Source: Corynebacterium auriscanis (GTDB taxonomy: Bacteria > Actinomycetota > Actinomycetes > Mycobacteriales > Mycobacteriaceae). From it: a stretch of DNA of 64,000 nt. The DNA is taken from the NCBI RefSeq assembly GCF_030408435.1, contig NZ_CP047046.1:974572-1038571 (forward strand), written 5' to 3'. A program made the position numbers and the translations under genes. Each line of letters opens with the position of its first letter. Within the stretch, counting starts at the first letter, position 1. Positions 8,767 through 19,496 of the stretch are shown here, piece by piece. The notes under the pieces were generated by a model. The model made no database searches. It was not told the origin of the DNA and saw only the letters and a list, made by a program, of their open reading frames with translations.

Positions 8767-11700
8767 ATGAGCGGTTCTTCTTTCGTACATCTGCACAATC
8801 ACACCGAGTACTCCATGCTCGACGGAATGGCGAAAGTGGACATGCTGGCGGCGGAAGCGAAACGTCAGGGTATGCCCGCTGTCGGTATGACAGACCACGG
8901 AAACATGTTCGGCGCCGATGCGTTTTACCGCGCTATGACAGCCGCAGACATCAAGCCCATCATTGGCATTGAGGCCTACATCGCACCGGAATCCCGCTTC
9001 AACCAAAGCCGTGTGCGGTGGGGTAGCCCCGAACAAAAGTCCGATGATGTTTCGGCTTCGGGTGCGTACCTGCACCAGACGATGATTGCGGAGAACGCCA
9101 CGGGTTTGCGAAACCTCTTCTACTTGAGCTCCATGGCCTCTTACGAGGGCCAACTGGGTAAGTGGCCCCGCATGGATGCCGAGCTGATCGCCGAGCACGC
9201 CGAGGGCATCATCGCCACCACCGGATGCCCCTCCGGTGACGTGCAAACCCGCCTGCGCCTGGGGCAGTTCGATAAGGCCCTAGAAGCAGCCGCGATGTGG
9301 CAGGACATTTATGGGAAGGACAATTTCTTCCTAGAGCTCATGGATCACGGCCTGGAGATTGAGCGCCGCGTGCGCGACGATCTGTTGGAGATCGGGCGCC
9401 GCTTGGAGCTGCCGCCACTGGTGACCAATGACTGCCACTACGTGTTGGAATCCCAGGCCGCGGCCCACGAAGTGATGTTGTGCGTGCAGACGGGCTCCAC
9501 CCTAGACGAACCCACCCTCGATGAAGGCGGTAAGCGCTTTGCCTTCTCGGGTTCCGGGTACTACCTGCGGACCGCGGAGGATCTGCGCGCGCAATGGGAC
9601 AAAGAAGTGCCTAAGGGCTGCGACAACACCTTGTGGGTTGCTGAGCGCGTGCAGGATTACAGTGAGGTCTGGGACGAACACCCCTTCGATCGCATGCCGA
9701 TTGCAGATGTGCCAGAGGGTGAAACTCCCACCACCTGGCTGACGCACGAGGTGATGAAGGGCTTGGAAGAACGCTTTCCAGGCAAGCCGGTGCCTACCGA
9801 TTACATTGACCGCGCGAAGTACGAAATCGAAGTTATCGATATGAAGGGCTACCCTTCGTACTTCCTTATTGTGGCGGAGCTCATCAAGTACGCCCGCAGT
9901 GTGGGCATTCGCGTGGGACCTGGCCGTGGTTCTGCTGCGGGTTCCCTAGTGGCATATGCCTTGACGATTACCAATATCGACCCGATGGAACACGGCCTGT
10001 TGTTCGAGCGCTTCTTGAACCCGGAGCGCCCATCGGCACCGGATATCGATATCGACTTCGACGATCGTCGCCGTGGCGAGATGATTCGCTATGCCTCGGA
10101 ACGCTGGGGTGAGGACAAGATCGCGCAGGTGATCACGTTCGGAACGGTGAAGACCAAACAGGCGATTAAGGATTCCGCTCGCGCGCACTATGGGCAAGCC
10201 GGTTTCCAGATGGCTGACCGCATTACGAAAACTCTGCCACCGGCAATTATGGCCAAGGATATTCCGCTGTCTGGCATCATGGATCCAGAGCACGAGCGGT
10301 ATAACGAGGCTGCTGAGGTACGAAGCCTCATCGAAACCGACCCGGACGTCAACAAGATCTATCAAGACGCCCGCGGTTTGGAAGGCGTGGTCCGCCAAGC
10401 GGGCGTGCACGCCTGTGCAGTGATTATGTCCAGCGTGCCCCTGCTGGACTGCATCCCCATGTGGAAGCGCAAGCAGGACGGTGCACTGATCACCGGTTGG
10501 CCGTATCCAGCGTGCGAGGCCATTGGCTTGCTGAAGATGGACTTCCTGGGTCTGCGCAACCTCACGGTCATTGGCGATGCCTTGGACAACATCAAGTCCA
10601 ACCGGGATTTCGATCTGGATTTGGAAAACCTATCCACGGAAGACGACCCGACATACGAACTTCTGGCCCGTGGCGAAACCCTCGGCGTGTTCCAGCTGGA
10701 TTCCGGCGGCATGCAGGAACTGCTCAAGCGGATGAAGCCCACCGGGTTTAATGACATCGTGGCCGCACTGGCGCTGTACCGTCCAGGCCCGATGGGCGTC
10801 GGTGCACACTGGGAATACGCCGATCGAAAAAACGGTCGTAAACCCATTGTGCCGATTCACCCGGAGCTGGAAGAACCGCTTAAGGAAATCCTCGAAGAGA
10901 CTTACGGTCTGATCGTGTACCAGGAGCAGATCATGAAGATCTCCCAGAAAGTCGCGAACTACACCGCCGGTCAAGCAGATGGATTCCGCAAGGCCATGGG
11001 TAAAAAGAAGCCTGAGGTGCTGGAAAAGGAGTTCGTGAACTTCGAATCCGGAATGAAAGACAATGGCTTTTCCGATGCCGCCATCAAAACCTTGTGGGAT
11101 ACGATCCTGCCGTTCGCGGGTTACGCGTTCAACAAGTCCCACGCCGCTGGTTACGGGTTGGTGAGTTTCTGGACCGCCTACTTGAAGGCTAATTACGCGC
11201 CGGAATACATGGCCGCGCTGTTGACTTCGGTGGCGGACAAGAAAGACAAATCCGCGATCTACCTAGCGGATTGCCGTCACCTGGGGATTCGGGTGCTATC
11301 ACCGGATGTCAACGAATCCGCGTACACCTTCCAGTCGGTGGGTGCGGACATCCGCTTTGGTCTGGGCGCGGTGCGTAATGTGGGCGAAGAAGTAGTGGAA
11401 TCCATCATCCGTTCCCGCGAGGATAAAGGCGCATTCAAGGACTTCTCCGACTATTTGGACAAGATTGAGATCGCAGCGGCTTCTAAGCGCGTGACCGAGT
11501 CCCTCATTAAGGCCGGTGCCTTCGATTCCCTCGGCCATCCCCGCAAGGGCTTGGTGCTGGTGCACGAGGATGCGGTGGATGCGGTGATCTCTACGAAGAA
11601 GGCCGCGGCGAAGGGGCAGTTCGACCTGTTCGCGGGCTTTGGGGATGACGAAACCGTGGGGGATGTCTTCCGTGTGGACGTGCCCGATCAGAACTGGGAG

Positions 11701-12336
11701 CGCAAACACGAGCTGGCGATGGAACGCGACATGCTGGGCCTGTACGTTTCGGGCCACCCGCTGGATGGCTTCGAGGATGCTCTAGATGCTCAGGTTGATA
11801 CCCCCATGACCGCGGTGATCTCCGGTGAGTTGCCGCACAACCGGGAGGTCAAGATCGGCGGCATTATTTCCTCGGTGGAGCGACGTGTTGACCGCAACGG
11901 TAACCCGTGGGTGATTTGCACGCTGGAAGATCAGCACGGTGCGCAGGCGGAACTATTGGTGTTTGCCAAGACCTACCAAATGGTTGCCCCGCAGATCGTG
12001 GAGGACAACATTGTCCTAGCTAAGGCACGAATCTCTTACAAGGATGACCGCATGAGCCTGTTCTGCGAGGATCTCAAATCCGCGGAGCTGTCTGTCGGCG
12101 CGGGCAGCGGCGTGCCCCTGCGCTTGAGTATCCGCGTGCACCAGGCAACTCCTGACAACATGGCACGCCTCAAGCGTGTGCTGCGACAGAACAAGGGTGA
12201 TTCGGACGTGTACCTCACGCTCATCGATGGGGAACAGGAAGTTCAGTTCCTGCTGGGCCCCGAAATGCGCGTAAACAAATGCCCCGCCCTCATGGGCGAT
12301 CTCAAGGCCACCACGTGGGAGGGAATCTTCGCCTAG
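8767..12336 (+). CDS. dnaE: DNA polymerase III alpha subunit (replicative)
   Basis: The main replicative polymerase, 1189 residues. The N-terminal PHP domain ([29 protein letters not shown]) is followed by the catalytic palm with [15 protein letters not shown] (metal-binding aspartates, about residues 420-434), then the fingers, helix-hairpin-helix and a C-terminal OB domain ([19 protein letters not shown], near residue 1035). The open frame reaches 100 codons further upstream, but the homologous protein begins at [16 protein letters not shown], so I place the ATG at 8767. A TAGTAT box ends 8 bases before it, consistent with a leaderless or very short leader message. Full length. Confidence 0.97.
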   Translation: MSGSSFVHLHNHTEYSMLDGMAKVDMLAAEAKRQGMPAVGMTDHGNMFGADAFYRAMTAADIKPIIGIEAYIAPESRFNQSRVRWGSPEQKSDDVSASGAYLHQTMIAENATGLRNLFYLSSMASYEGQLGKWPRMDAELIAEHAEGIIATTGCPSGDVQTRLRLGQFDKALEAAAMWQDIYGKDNFFLELMDHGLEIERRVRDDLLEIGRRLELPPLVTNDCHYVLESQAAAHEVMLCVQTGSTLDEPTLDEGGKRFAFSGSGYYLRTAEDLRAQWDKEVPKGCDNTLWVAERVQDYSEVWDEHPFDRMPIADVPEGETPTTWLTHEVMKGLEERFPGKPVPTDYIDRAKYEIEVIDMKGYPSYFLIVAELIKYARSVGIRVGPGRGSAAGSLVAYALTITNIDPMEHGLLFERFLNPERPSAPDIDIDFDDRRRGEMIRYASERWGEDKIAQVITFGTVKTKQAIKDSARAHYGQAGFQMADRITKTLPPAIMAKDIPLSGIMDPEHERYNEAAEVRSLIETDPDVNKIYQDARGLEGVVRQAGVHACAVIMSSVPLLDCIPMWKRKQDGALITGWPYPACEAIGLLKMDFLGLRNLTVIGDALDNIKSNRDFDLDLENLSTEDDPTYELLARGETLGVFQLDSGGMQELLKRMKPTGFNDIVAALALYRPGPMGVGAHWEYADRKNGRKPIVPIHPELEEPLKEILEETYGLIVYQEQIMKISQKVANYTAGQADGFRKAMGKKKPEVLEKEFVNFESGMKDNGFSDAAIKTLWDTILPFAGYAFNKSHAAGYGLVSFWTAYLKANYAPEYMAALLTSVADKKDKSAIYLADCRHLGIRVLSPDVNESAYTFQSVGADIRFGLGAVRNVGEEVVESIIRSREDKGAFKDFSDYLDKIEIAAASKRVTESLIKAGAFDSLGHPRKGLVLVHEDAVDAVISTKKAAAKGQFDLFAGFGDDETVGDVFRVDVPDQNWERKHELAMERDMLGLYVSGHPLDGFEDALDAQVDTPMTAVISGELPHNREVKIGGIISSVERRVDRNGNPWVICTLEDQHGAQAELLVFAKTYQMVAPQIVEDNIVLAKARISYKDDRMSLFCEDLKSAELSVGAGSGVPLRLSIRVHQATPDNMARLKRVLRQNKGDSDVYLTLIDGEQEVQFLLGPEMRVNKCPALMGDLKATTWEGIFA

Positions 12337-12437
12337 ACCCTCGGTGATGACAGCTTGGGGAGCGCGGGGGTGTGTGCAGGGGTGTGCTACGTTCCGCGCC
12401 GCATGATCCCGCAGGTTCGGGGGAGGTGAGGACGAGG

Positions 12438-12456
12438 AGCCGCTTAGCGTGCGGCT
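12438..12456 (-). terminator. possible stem-loop at treZ stop
   Basis: AGCCGC (12438-12443) and GCGGCT (12451-12456) form a 6-bp stem with a 7-base loop over the treZ stop codon. No T run follows, so it would be a weak or factor-dependent terminator. Confidence 0.25.
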
Positions 12457-14228
12457 TCCCCTTCGCCTTCATCTCTTCCGGCTTCCTCATCGCCCCCATA
12501 GTTCTCGCCTTCAGCATCGCGTGCATCCACGTCGATGCGCACCTCCCATGGTCCTAATTCTGGACCGTCGGTGGGCAGGCGCGTGGCGTCGGATAAATTG
12601 GCCGATACTGTGACCACATAAGCCTCGGTTGCATACCCCATGCGCACCCAGCCTTCGCCGTGAGCGGCCTCGACCACCTCGGCATCGACGATCCCCAGCT
12701 GCGCGCGCATGGCAATCAGGTCGCGGTAAGCCTCGGCGATGCGGGCATGGTCGCCGTCGAGCCGTTCTTCCCACTTCAGTTTCGACGCCTCGAAAGTCTC
12801 CACCGCCGCGGGATCCGGCACCTCCTCGGGGGCCCAGCCCATACGTGCAAACTCGCGGAGCCGCCCGGCGCGGGTAGCATCGTTGAGTTCCAGGTTTTCA
12901 TGGTTGACGAAGAACGCGAAAGGCGTGGAGGCGCCCCATTCTTCACCCATGAACAGCATGGGGGTGTATGGGCTGATCAACACGAGAGCGGCCTTGAGAA
13001 CCTGCTGTGGTCCGGTGAGGTTCATGCTAGGCCGATCGCCTCGGGCACGATTACCGGTTTGGTCGTGAGTGGTGGTGTAGGTCACCAGCTGGTGGCGCTG
13101 CACGACCTCAGTATTGCTTTCATGAGTATTGCTTTCATGCTCGGTGGTTTCCCCATCCCCAAAGTGAAGAGCCCGGCCATGCGTGCGTCCGCGGAACGTG
13201 GAGTACTTGCCGTCGTGCCAGAACCCGTTCTTCAGGGTTTCCGCCACCACTTCCGCGCTGCCGAAATCTGCGTAGTAGCCATGGGTCTCTCCAGATACCG
13301 CTGCGTGGATAGCATGGTGAATATCGTCATCCCACTGGGCAATACCGAACTGCTGGGTGTACTTCGGATCGTTTTGATCGGTTTCTGCAATAACAAAACT
13401 CGGCGCCGCGGCATCACGGATCTGTTCGGTGATGCTGTAAGCTCCCGTGTCATCAAACGCATGCACTGCGTCCAACCGCAATCCGTCGATACCGAAATCC
13501 TGTGTCCATTGGCGCACAGCTTCCAAGATGTATTTACGTACACCATCGGATCCGTGACCCTGCAGGTTCACGACTTCGCCCCATCCGGTCGAACCACCCG
13601 CGGTGTATGGTCCAAACAGGTTCCCGTATGCCCCGTCCGGTCCAAAGTGGTTGTATACGACATCCAAGATGACGGCGAGGCCACGGTCGTGCGCGGCGTC
13701 GACAAACCGAACCAGTGCGTCCGGCCCACCGTAAACCTCCGAGACGGCGTGCCAGTAAACCCCGTCGTAACCCCAGTTCCGTGCGCCACCAAACGGCTGC
13801 ACGGGCATCAACTCCACGGCAGTAACGCCCAACTCGGCCAGGTAATCCAGCTTCTCAATCGCAGAATCCAATGTGCCATCGGGTGTGAACGTGCCCACGT
13901 GGAGTTCGTATAGTACCTGCCCGGCCAGTTTGGTGTTGATCGGGGAGCGTGGCTGATCGATCTCCCAATGCTCCGACAACCCGTGAATACCGTCGGGCTG
14001 GCGGCGCGAGCATGGATCACCAATGGGATCCCCACCGTCGATACTGAATCCGTAGTGATCACCCACCTGTGGCGCAACGTCGCTGGTGAACCATTCCCCG
14101 TCACGGGTCATGGGGTGTTTTTCCCCGTTGACCACCAGCTGCATTTCACCTGCGCGGGGAGCCCATACGCAGTAGGTGTTCTTGTTTGCTGGGGTATCGT
14201 GCACGCCTGCAATCATGGCTTCGTCCAT
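12444..14228 (-). CDS. treZ: maltooligosyltrehalose trehalohydrolase
   Basis: Releases trehalose from maltooligosyl-trehalose made by TreY. A 594-residue GH13 enzyme. The N-terminal domain starts NTYCVWAPRAGEMQLVV and the barrel has VILDVVYNHFGPDG, GLRLDAVHAFDD (nucleophile Asp), VIAETDQND (acid/base Glu) and TTHDQTGNRARGDRP. The frame runs upstream for over 200 codons, but this overlaps yigZ on the other strand, so the start is MDEAMIAGVHD at 14228, 30 bp from the yigZ start. A C-terminal acidic tail (DARDAEGENYGGDEEAG) lies beyond the usual domain. Confidence 0.93.
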   Translation of the reverse strand: MDEAMIAGVHDTPANKNTYCVWAPRAGEMQLVVNGEKHPMTRDGEWFTSDVAPQVGDHYGFSIDGGDPIGDPCSRRQPDGIHGLSEHWEIDQPRSPINTKLAGQVLYELHVGTFTPDGTLDSAIEKLDYLAELGVTAVELMPVQPFGGARNWGYDGVYWHAVSEVYGGPDALVRFVDAAHDRGLAVILDVVYNHFGPDGAYGNLFGPYTAGGSTGWGEVVNLQGHGSDGVRKYILEAVRQWTQDFGIDGLRLDAVHAFDDTGAYSITEQIRDAAAPSFVIAETDQNDPKYTQQFGIAQWDDDIHHAIHAAVSGETHGYYADFGSAEVVAETLKNGFWHDGKYSTFRGRTHGRALHFGDGETTEHESNTHESNTEVVQRHQLVTYTTTHDQTGNRARGDRPSMNLTGPQQVLKAALVLISPYTPMLFMGEEWGASTPFAFFVNHENLELNDATRAGRLREFARMGWAPEEVPDPAAVETFEASKLKWEERLDGDHARIAEAYRDLIAMRAQLGIVDAEVVEAAHGEGWVRMGYATEAYVVTVSANLSDATRLPTDGPELGPWEVRIDVDARDAEGENYGGDEEAGRDEGEGEAAR

Positions 14229-14258
14229 AACCCCAACCCTAACTGCGATAATGATTCC

Positions 14259-14915
14259 ATGCCGACCAATACCGAAGACTACCTTTGCCCTGCTGCGCAC
14301 TCGGGTGACGTGGCTGCGCAGGCCGAGATCGAAATCAAACGCTCCCAATTCATCGGTTTGGCCGCCCGCACACCGACGGAAGAGGCCGCCCGCGATTTCA
14401 TTGCGCATATACGCTCGCAATACCCCGACGCCCGCCATCATTGCAGCGCGTACATCATTCACCAGGAGGGCGCTCAGCCGGTAGAGCGTTCCAGCGATGA
14501 TGGCGAACCCTCGGGTACCGCGGGCAAGCCGATGCTCGAGGTCTTGCGCGGTATCGAGGACATCACGGTGGTTGTGGTGCGCTACTTCGGTGGTGTGCTG
14601 CTGGGCACCGGCGGGCTTGTTCGTGCGTATCAGGACGGCACTCGGCGGGCTCTCGGGGAGCTTTCTTTGGTTCGACGCCGCCAGCGTCAGCTCTTCCGAT
14701 TCCAACTCGGCCACGCGGATGCCGGCCGAGTGGAAGCCGATATCCGCGCTGCGGGGTTTGACGTGAAAGACGTGGAGTATGGGACCGAGGTCACCATGTC
14801 CGTGGCTTCGGATGACGGAGACGGGTTGGCCAGCAGGGTAGCGGCGCTCACTGGTGGCCAAGTCGAGGTCGAACACCTCGGTTCGGTGTGGGTAGAATCG
14901 CCCCATGCTCAATAA
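14259..14915 (+). CDS. yigZ: YigZ/IMPACT family protein
   Basis: A 218-residue UPF0029 protein. The N-terminal half has IEIKRSQFIGLAARTPTEEAA, ARHHCSAYII, RSSDDGEPSGTAGKPML and VVVVRYFGGVLLGTGGLVRAY, the invariant pattern of the Impact family. The C-terminal half is the small ferredoxin-like domain. In eukaryotes IMPACT modulates Gcn2; the bacterial role is not established, though proline-dipeptidase annotations exist in some databases. The start at 14259 is 30 bp from divergent treZ. Its last 11 bases overlap the next gene. Confidence 0.88.
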   Translation: MPTNTEDYLCPAAHSGDVAAQAEIEIKRSQFIGLAARTPTEEAARDFIAHIRSQYPDARHHCSAYIIHQEGAQPVERSSDDGEPSGTAGKPMLEVLRGIEDITVVVVRYFGGVLLGTGGLVRAYQDGTRRALGELSLVRRRQRQLFRFQLGHADAGRVEADIRAAGFDVKDVEYGTEVTMSVASDDGDGLASRVAALTGGQVEVEHLGSVWVESPHAQ

Positions 14916-15138
14916 TCAAAACAACGGTGATATCGTTTCCCAGCGCAAGGCAGAGGTCCGGCAGCGAACCCGCAGCATTCAGATTGCCGGTGGTGTGGTT
15001 GTCGCCAGTACTTTAGCGGGTATTTTCCTTGTGAAAACTCCGCTGCTGACGTTCGTCATTCCCCTGCTTGGTCTGCTGTTTGTGCTGTACAACATGTACA
15101 AGGTTCGCGAGATCGTGAACCACAAGGATCAGTGGTAA
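14905..15138 (+). CDS. small two-helix membrane protein
   Basis: A 77-residue protein with a basic, polar N-terminus (QRKAEVRQRTRS) and two hydrophobic helices at about 25-43 and 46-62, ending in a charged tail. I do not recognise the family. It begins inside the yigZ stop region (ATG 14905) and is 4 bp before the S4 gene, so it is likely cotranscribed and real. Confidence 0.65.
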   Translation: MLNNQNNGDIVSQRKAEVRQRTRSIQIAGGVVVASTLAGIFLVKTPLLTFVIPLLGLLFVLYNMYKVREIVNHKDQW

Positions 15139-15142
15139 ACCG

Positions 15143-15526
15143 TTGCCGTTGACTGCCGATACGGAAGCGCCCAAGAAGGTGCGCATCGATGCTTGGGTGT
15201 GGTCAGTGCGTTTATTTAAGACCCGCTCGCAGGCAGCACAAGCGTGTCGCGCTGGGCACGTAAAGATTAATGGTGAAGCGGTGAAGCCCGCCCAGGCGGT
15301 AGAGGTGGGCGATGATGTGCGCGTGTGGGTGAACCACCGGGAGCGGATCGTGAGAGTACGCACACTATCGGCCAAAAGGGTGGGGGCGGATGTCGCTCGT
15401 GAGGCCTATGAGGACCACACACCGGAGCAGGTTACGCCCATGATGCCGCGCCGCGATCGGGGTGCGGGGCGGCCAACTAAACGCGAGCGACGTCAGTTGG
15501 AGCGCTTTAAGCGGGGGATGCTGTAA
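15143..15526 (+). CDS. S4-domain RNA-binding protein (Hsp15/RqcP-like)
   Basis: A 127-residue protein that is almost only an S4 domain: VRIDAWVWSVRLFKTRSQAAQACRAGHVKINGEAVKPAQAVEVGDDVRVWV, then a basic tail rich in Arg. Relatives (E. coli Hsp15, Bacillus RqcP) bind the 50S subunit with stalled peptidyl-tRNA, so a role in ribosome rescue is inferred. The start is uncertain: TTG at 15143 follows the upstream stop by 4 bp, TTG at 15149 is close by, and GTG at 15179 begins exactly at VRIDAW. Confidence 0.8.
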   Translation: MPLTADTEAPKKVRIDAWVWSVRLFKTRSQAAQACRAGHVKINGEAVKPAQAVEVGDDVRVWVNHRERIVRVRTLSAKRVGADVAREAYEDHTPEQVTPMMPRRDRGAGRPTKRERRQLERFKRGML

Positions 15527-15568
15527 CTTCTCCGCCCACGGGATCCGGTAAATCCCTTAACAACCGGG

Positions 15569-16558
15569 CTAATTCTGTGGTTTCTTGTCTTGGGCGCCAA
15601 TGGAATTACCCGGTAGTGTTTTCTGATCCAGCTTCTGCCAGCGACTACCCAGCCGCCCTGGGCGCGAACCCGCGTTTTCTCCAATGTGTACAGTCTTGCG
15701 AATGTGATCCCGACCAAAGGTGTACAGCAACATATCGTCGATGAGGCGCACTTGTCCCGGACGGTACGGGTAATTCATCGCCGCCTGTAGCTTGTCCAAG
15801 TTGCGCATCAACGCGCGTAGCTGTTTATAGGTGGTAATTCCGTGGGCGTGCAGCATGTCCACCGCGTAGTTGTAGTACTCCACGCGACTGGTGGGGTACT
15901 TATCTCCGGCTATGAGGGTGAGCTCGCGAGGCAAGGTATCAGCGGTGATCTTGTCCTCTTCGCCCTTGGTATCCGTTTGCACGCCACTTTCCATGAATTC
16001 GGCAATCTTGTCGAATTGCTCATCCGCTAATTCGATTAATCCCGCCGCCAGCGTGAACGCTCGGTCGACTTCCGGATCGTTGACGTGGTTCTTGTAGCGA
16101 ATGTCGTGTTCGAACTCTGCCCACGCGTGCTGCAGCACCGTGCGCAGCTGAATCTCCACCAGGCTGTTCCCATCGCGGGCGATCAAGTGCTGCGAGGCAT
16201 AACCAAACCGGCCTGCACGCGCCGTTTCCGCGGCCTTATCCACTTCTTGCTCAATGGTGAAAACTTCACCGAGAGCTTGCTTGAGCTGGGGGATCTCCGA
16301 AGAGTGATAGGCAATCACGCGTACGCCGAGAATGTCGTATGCACTATCCAAATCCACGTATTCGGGATATGCGGAGTTGCGAAGCTTGGCTGCGAAGCTA
16401 TCCCGGTCTTTCACTCGAACGGCTACCTGGTCAAAGGCCAAGCCGGCATCATCGAGGGCGTCAATAACCTTTTCCCGCAACTTGTTGGCGGCATAGGGGT
16501 TATTTAACCGCCATGAGTCGTAGGCAGCGAGGGTTGAATCGTCGTTGCGCTGTGACAA
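15569..16558 (-). CDS. small alarmone synthetase (RelA/SpoT synthetase domain)
   Basis: A 329-residue protein with a (p)ppGpp synthetase domain and no hydrolase domain. Visible motifs: VRVKDRDSFAAKLRN (basic ATP-binding segment), DSAYDILGVRVIAY, YASQHLIA, and EIQLRTVLQHAWAEFEHDIRYKN, whose catalytic Glu is in EIQLRT. It transfers pyrophosphate from ATP to a guanine nucleotide in related enzymes. From memory, C. glutamicum has a gene of this kind (RelS) next to treY; the same position supports orthology. The C-terminal 100 residues are helical and of unknown role. It lies 57 bp before treY and convergent with the S4 gene. Confidence 0.85.
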   Translation of the reverse strand: MSQRNDDSTLAAYDSWRLNNPYAANKLREKVIDALDDAGLAFDQVAVRVKDRDSFAAKLRNSAYPEYVDLDSAYDILGVRVIAYHSSEIPQLKQALGEVFTIEQEVDKAAETARAGRFGYASQHLIARDGNSLVEIQLRTVLQHAWAEFEHDIRYKNHVNDPEVDRAFTLAAGLIELADEQFDKIAEFMESGVQTDTKGEEDKITADTLPRELTLIAGDKYPTSRVEYYNYAVDMLHAHGITTYKQLRALMRNLDKLQAAMNYPYRPGQVRLIDDMLLYTFGRDHIRKTVHIGENAGSRPGRLGSRWQKLDQKTLPGNSIGAQDKKPQN

Positions 16559-16615
16559 GTGGTTAACCTTTCTGCCCGGGAAACATCACGGTGAACAATG
16601 AAACCTCCCCGCGCG

Positions 16616-18940
16616 TTAACTACCCGCGCGCGTGAGGATCGCCTGCGGGCGGGTTTTAAATAACGTTGATAGCTTCACCGTACCTTCAAACATTCCGCCG
16701 CCAAGTTGCTCCTCCCACATACCCTCCGGCAGGGTGACGGTGGTATCCGCCCAATCCGGCAGCGTGCGTGGGCGACGAGTCACCAGTACCATGACGTCTT
16801 CACCGCGGAGCATGCCCAATAAATGGCGCTCATACTGGCCCGCGGCCATCACGGGCAGATACTTGGCGTGATCCACTTGGAACTGTTTGCGCACACGTAG
16901 TGCGGTCGTCACCAGGTGCATCCGTTCATCATCACGGGAGCGAATATCCCCGCGGCCCACGCGCTCCAGCGCGTCTTCCAATGCACGGAAGTCCACGGGG
17001 CGACGGTTATCGGGATCCACCAGGTGATCGGTGAGGATCTCGGTACCTTGGTAAATATCCGGAATGCCGGGGGCCAGCAACTGGAGCACTTTTTTGCTGT
17101 TGGCGATGGTGATGGAGGCTTCGTCGATCAGCTCCGCGAATTCTCCTAGTTCATCCGCATAGTTGTCGCATACGTCGTCGATCCACGCATGAATGGAATC
17201 CTCGAATTCCTCGTTCACGTCGTACCACGTGGTGTGCACACCAGCTTCCCGCATAGCCTTCATGGCGTAATCGTGTAACCGGGAACGCAGCTGGTCCGTA
17301 ACCTCCCCGGTGGCAGGCCACACACCGATCATGTTCTGCAAGAGGAAGTGGCAGGTCACACCGTCTGTATAAGGGATTTTTTTCACCAGCGCTGCGAATT
17401 CCTCGGGGAATTCGGTCAAGCTACTAATCCGGCTTCGCACGTCCTCACCACGTTTTGTATCGTGCGTGGTCAGCGTGGTCATCGCCTGTGGCCACAACCG
17501 TGCACGTTCGGCCTGCAACAAATGGAACTCCGCGGGCGACACTCCGAAACGACCCGGCGCGCCGCCTACTTCCTGCAAGCTAACCAGGCGCGAACCGCGA
17601 TAAAACGCAGTATCCTCCACACCCTTGGCCATCACAGCGCCACACACCTGCGCGAAGCGCGTGTTTGCCTCGGAGCGGGAAATCAGGGCGGTAGCAACCA
17701 GATCCAGGGCATCTTGCCATTCAGGGCGCTGCATCATTTTTTCCGCGATAACTGTGCTGGTGACCCGCGATAAGGATTCGTAATCCGCGCGGTATACCGG
17801 CATCGCGGCGATCAACTCTACGAGGACTTCCTGCAGTTCCTCATCCGATACGCTCTCACCCGCGGTGGACCAGTTGTCGGTGCGCACAGCCGCCGCCAAG
17901 CGCCGGATTTCCGCTCCCAACTCGTCTGTTGCCGCGACTTTTTTCAGCTGGTTTTCGGCAGCGGCAAAATCTTCGGCATTCCACCTGGTGCCCGTGTGCT
18001 GCTCGGCAAGGTCACCCAAGATGGCTTCGGAGGGGCGGTGGACGAACACGCCATCGAATTCCCGCAACGCATCATAGCCCGTGGTGCCATCGACCGTCAG
18101 GCGCGGATCCAAGGGCTCATCAACGCCCAGGATTTTCTCCACCAACAACCAGCGGTCTTTCCCGATGAGCTTGCGCAGCTTCTTTAAATACTGGAACGGA
18201 TTGGCCAAACCATCAGGGTGATCCACGCGCACACCGTCCACCAAGTCGGCAGCCAGCAACTGATTGAGAATGCGGTGCCAGTGCTCGAAGACCACTGGAT
18301 CTTCCTGTCGGATTCCGGCTAGGCCATTGATACTGAAAAAGCGACGGTAGCTGATGATGCCATCGCGCCAGAACATCAGCTTGTAGTGTTGTCGATCGTG
18401 GATGTCCTGCGGCGTGCCGTAGTTCGTGCCCTCAGCGATGGGGAACCGGTGGTCATAATAAACCAGCTCATCACCTTCCACCTGCAGTGCTGCCACATCT
18501 TGCGCGCTTCCCAATACGGGCAGACCAATTCGACCGTCGGCGCCATTATCGGCGGAGAAATCGATATCGAAGTAGTTGGCAAACTCGGAATTCTTTCCAC
18601 GCGCCAGTACATCCCACCACCACGGGTTCAACCGTGGTGTATCCACCCCAACGTGGTTCGGCACGATGTCGATCAGCACCTTCAGGCCCGCGCCGTGGGC
18701 TGTCTCAGCCAGTTCGCGGAAGCCCTCTATCCCACCGAGCTCCGGGTTGATCTGCGTGGGATCCGTGACGTCATAGCCGTGGGTCGATTCCACGGGGGCT
18801 GTCATGATCGGTGACAGGTACAGGTGAGTCACCCCTAATCGGGCGAGGTAGGGGACGCACGCGGTGGCGTCGGCAAAAGTAAAGGCCTCGGCAGGAGAGT
18901 TCCCGGGGCCACGAAGTTGAAGGCGGTAAGTCGCGGACAT
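16616..18940 (-). CDS. treY: maltooligosyltrehalose synthase
   Basis: Rearranges the reducing-end alpha-1,4 bond of maltodextrins to alpha-1,1, making maltooligosyl-trehalose for TreZ. The 774-residue GH13 protein begins MSATYRLQLRGPG, and carries GVTHLYLSPIMTAPVESTHGYD, GLKVLIDIVPNHVGVD, DGVRVDHPDGLANP (nucleophile Asp), LLVEKILGVDEPL (catalytic Glu) and TTHDTKRGEDVRSR, all typical of TreY. Full length. The TreY-TreZ route is a main source of trehalose for the mycolate-containing cell envelope in this group. treZ is about 4.4 kb away in map order, separated by the alarmone synthetase and others. Confidence 0.95.
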   Translation of the reverse strand: MSATYRLQLRGPGNSPAEAFTFADATACVPYLARLGVTHLYLSPIMTAPVESTHGYDVTDPTQINPELGGIEGFRELAETAHGAGLKVLIDIVPNHVGVDTPRLNPWWWDVLARGKNSEFANYFDIDFSADNGADGRIGLPVLGSAQDVAALQVEGDELVYYDHRFPIAEGTNYGTPQDIHDRQHYKLMFWRDGIISYRRFFSINGLAGIRQEDPVVFEHWHRILNQLLAADLVDGVRVDHPDGLANPFQYLKKLRKLIGKDRWLLVEKILGVDEPLDPRLTVDGTTGYDALREFDGVFVHRPSEAILGDLAEQHTGTRWNAEDFAAAENQLKKVAATDELGAEIRRLAAAVRTDNWSTAGESVSDEELQEVLVELIAAMPVYRADYESLSRVTSTVIAEKMMQRPEWQDALDLVATALISRSEANTRFAQVCGAVMAKGVEDTAFYRGSRLVSLQEVGGAPGRFGVSPAEFHLLQAERARLWPQAMTTLTTHDTKRGEDVRSRISSLTEFPEEFAALVKKIPYTDGVTCHFLLQNMIGVWPATGEVTDQLRSRLHDYAMKAMREAGVHTTWYDVNEEFEDSIHAWIDDVCDNYADELGEFAELIDEASITIANSKKVLQLLAPGIPDIYQGTEILTDHLVDPDNRRPVDFRALEDALERVGRGDIRSRDDERMHLVTTALRVRKQFQVDHAKYLPVMAAGQYERHLLGMLRGEDVMVLVTRRPRTLPDWADTTVTLPEGMWEEQLGGGMFEGTVKLSTLFKTRPQAILTRAGS

Positions 18941-18950
18941 GTCCCCAAGT

Positions 18951-19352
18951 CTAGGTGAGTGGTGCGGTGCTCACCGGCCGACAAAACCCCTGAGATAGGG
19001 CCAGTGGGCCAATCCAACCGTCTACAGTGGTGGCCAATCGCTGGGGGCACGCACGAATGTCACTGCCGTGAACGTAAAACACGCTGGGCTCGCCGAACAA
19101 CGTGGAGATAGCGCGGTCTAGATGTTGCGACAGGCTGGGATGAGCCAGCATGACGGACATTGGCATGGGCGTCTGCACGACCCGCAGCTCGATAAGGGCA
19201 TCATCGACCCACCGATATTGCAGACGCGCCCCGCGTGCAGCCAAAACGTCCTCCAGTTGCGCTTCTACAATCGCGGCGGCTTTGATCCAGCGCTGACTGA
19301 CGGGTTCGGCCCCTTCCGGCACTTCCACGCTTAAACCCCCGCCGAGTGTCAC
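18951..19352 (-). CDS. hypothetical protein upstream of treY
   Basis: A 133-residue protein I do not recognise. It mixes hydrophobic and charged residues with no membrane segment (QRWIKAAAIVEAQLEDVLAARGARLQYRWVDDALIELRVVQ...), and it ends 10 bp before treY, so the two are likely cotranscribed. The GTG at 19352 has no clear Shine-Dalgarno; a GTG at 19328 (VEVPEGAEP) has GGCGGGGG just upstream and may be the true start. Confidence 0.5.
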   Translation of the reverse strand: MTLGGGLSVEVPEGAEPVSQRWIKAAAIVEAQLEDVLAARGARLQYRWVDDALIELRVVQTPMPMSVMLAHPSLSQHLDRAISTLFGEPSVFYVHGSDIRACPQRLATTVDGWIGPLALSQGFCRPVSTAPLT

Positions 19353-19496
19353 ACGAACAGGGGGAGGAGTAACAGTTGCTGGGTTTCGTCGTGACTTTCA
19401 ACATGCCTCATTAGACCGGTTAGCCACGCAAAAGGTTCCCCGTGGGAGATTGCGGGGCCACTATCACCGACTGCCCCAGCATGCACGCCCTCGCAG

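Noticed and set aside
12660..13913. Long plus-strand open frame (417 codons) opposite treZ
   Set aside because: It lies fully inside treZ on the other strand and has no family motif; the treZ frame carries all GH13 motifs.
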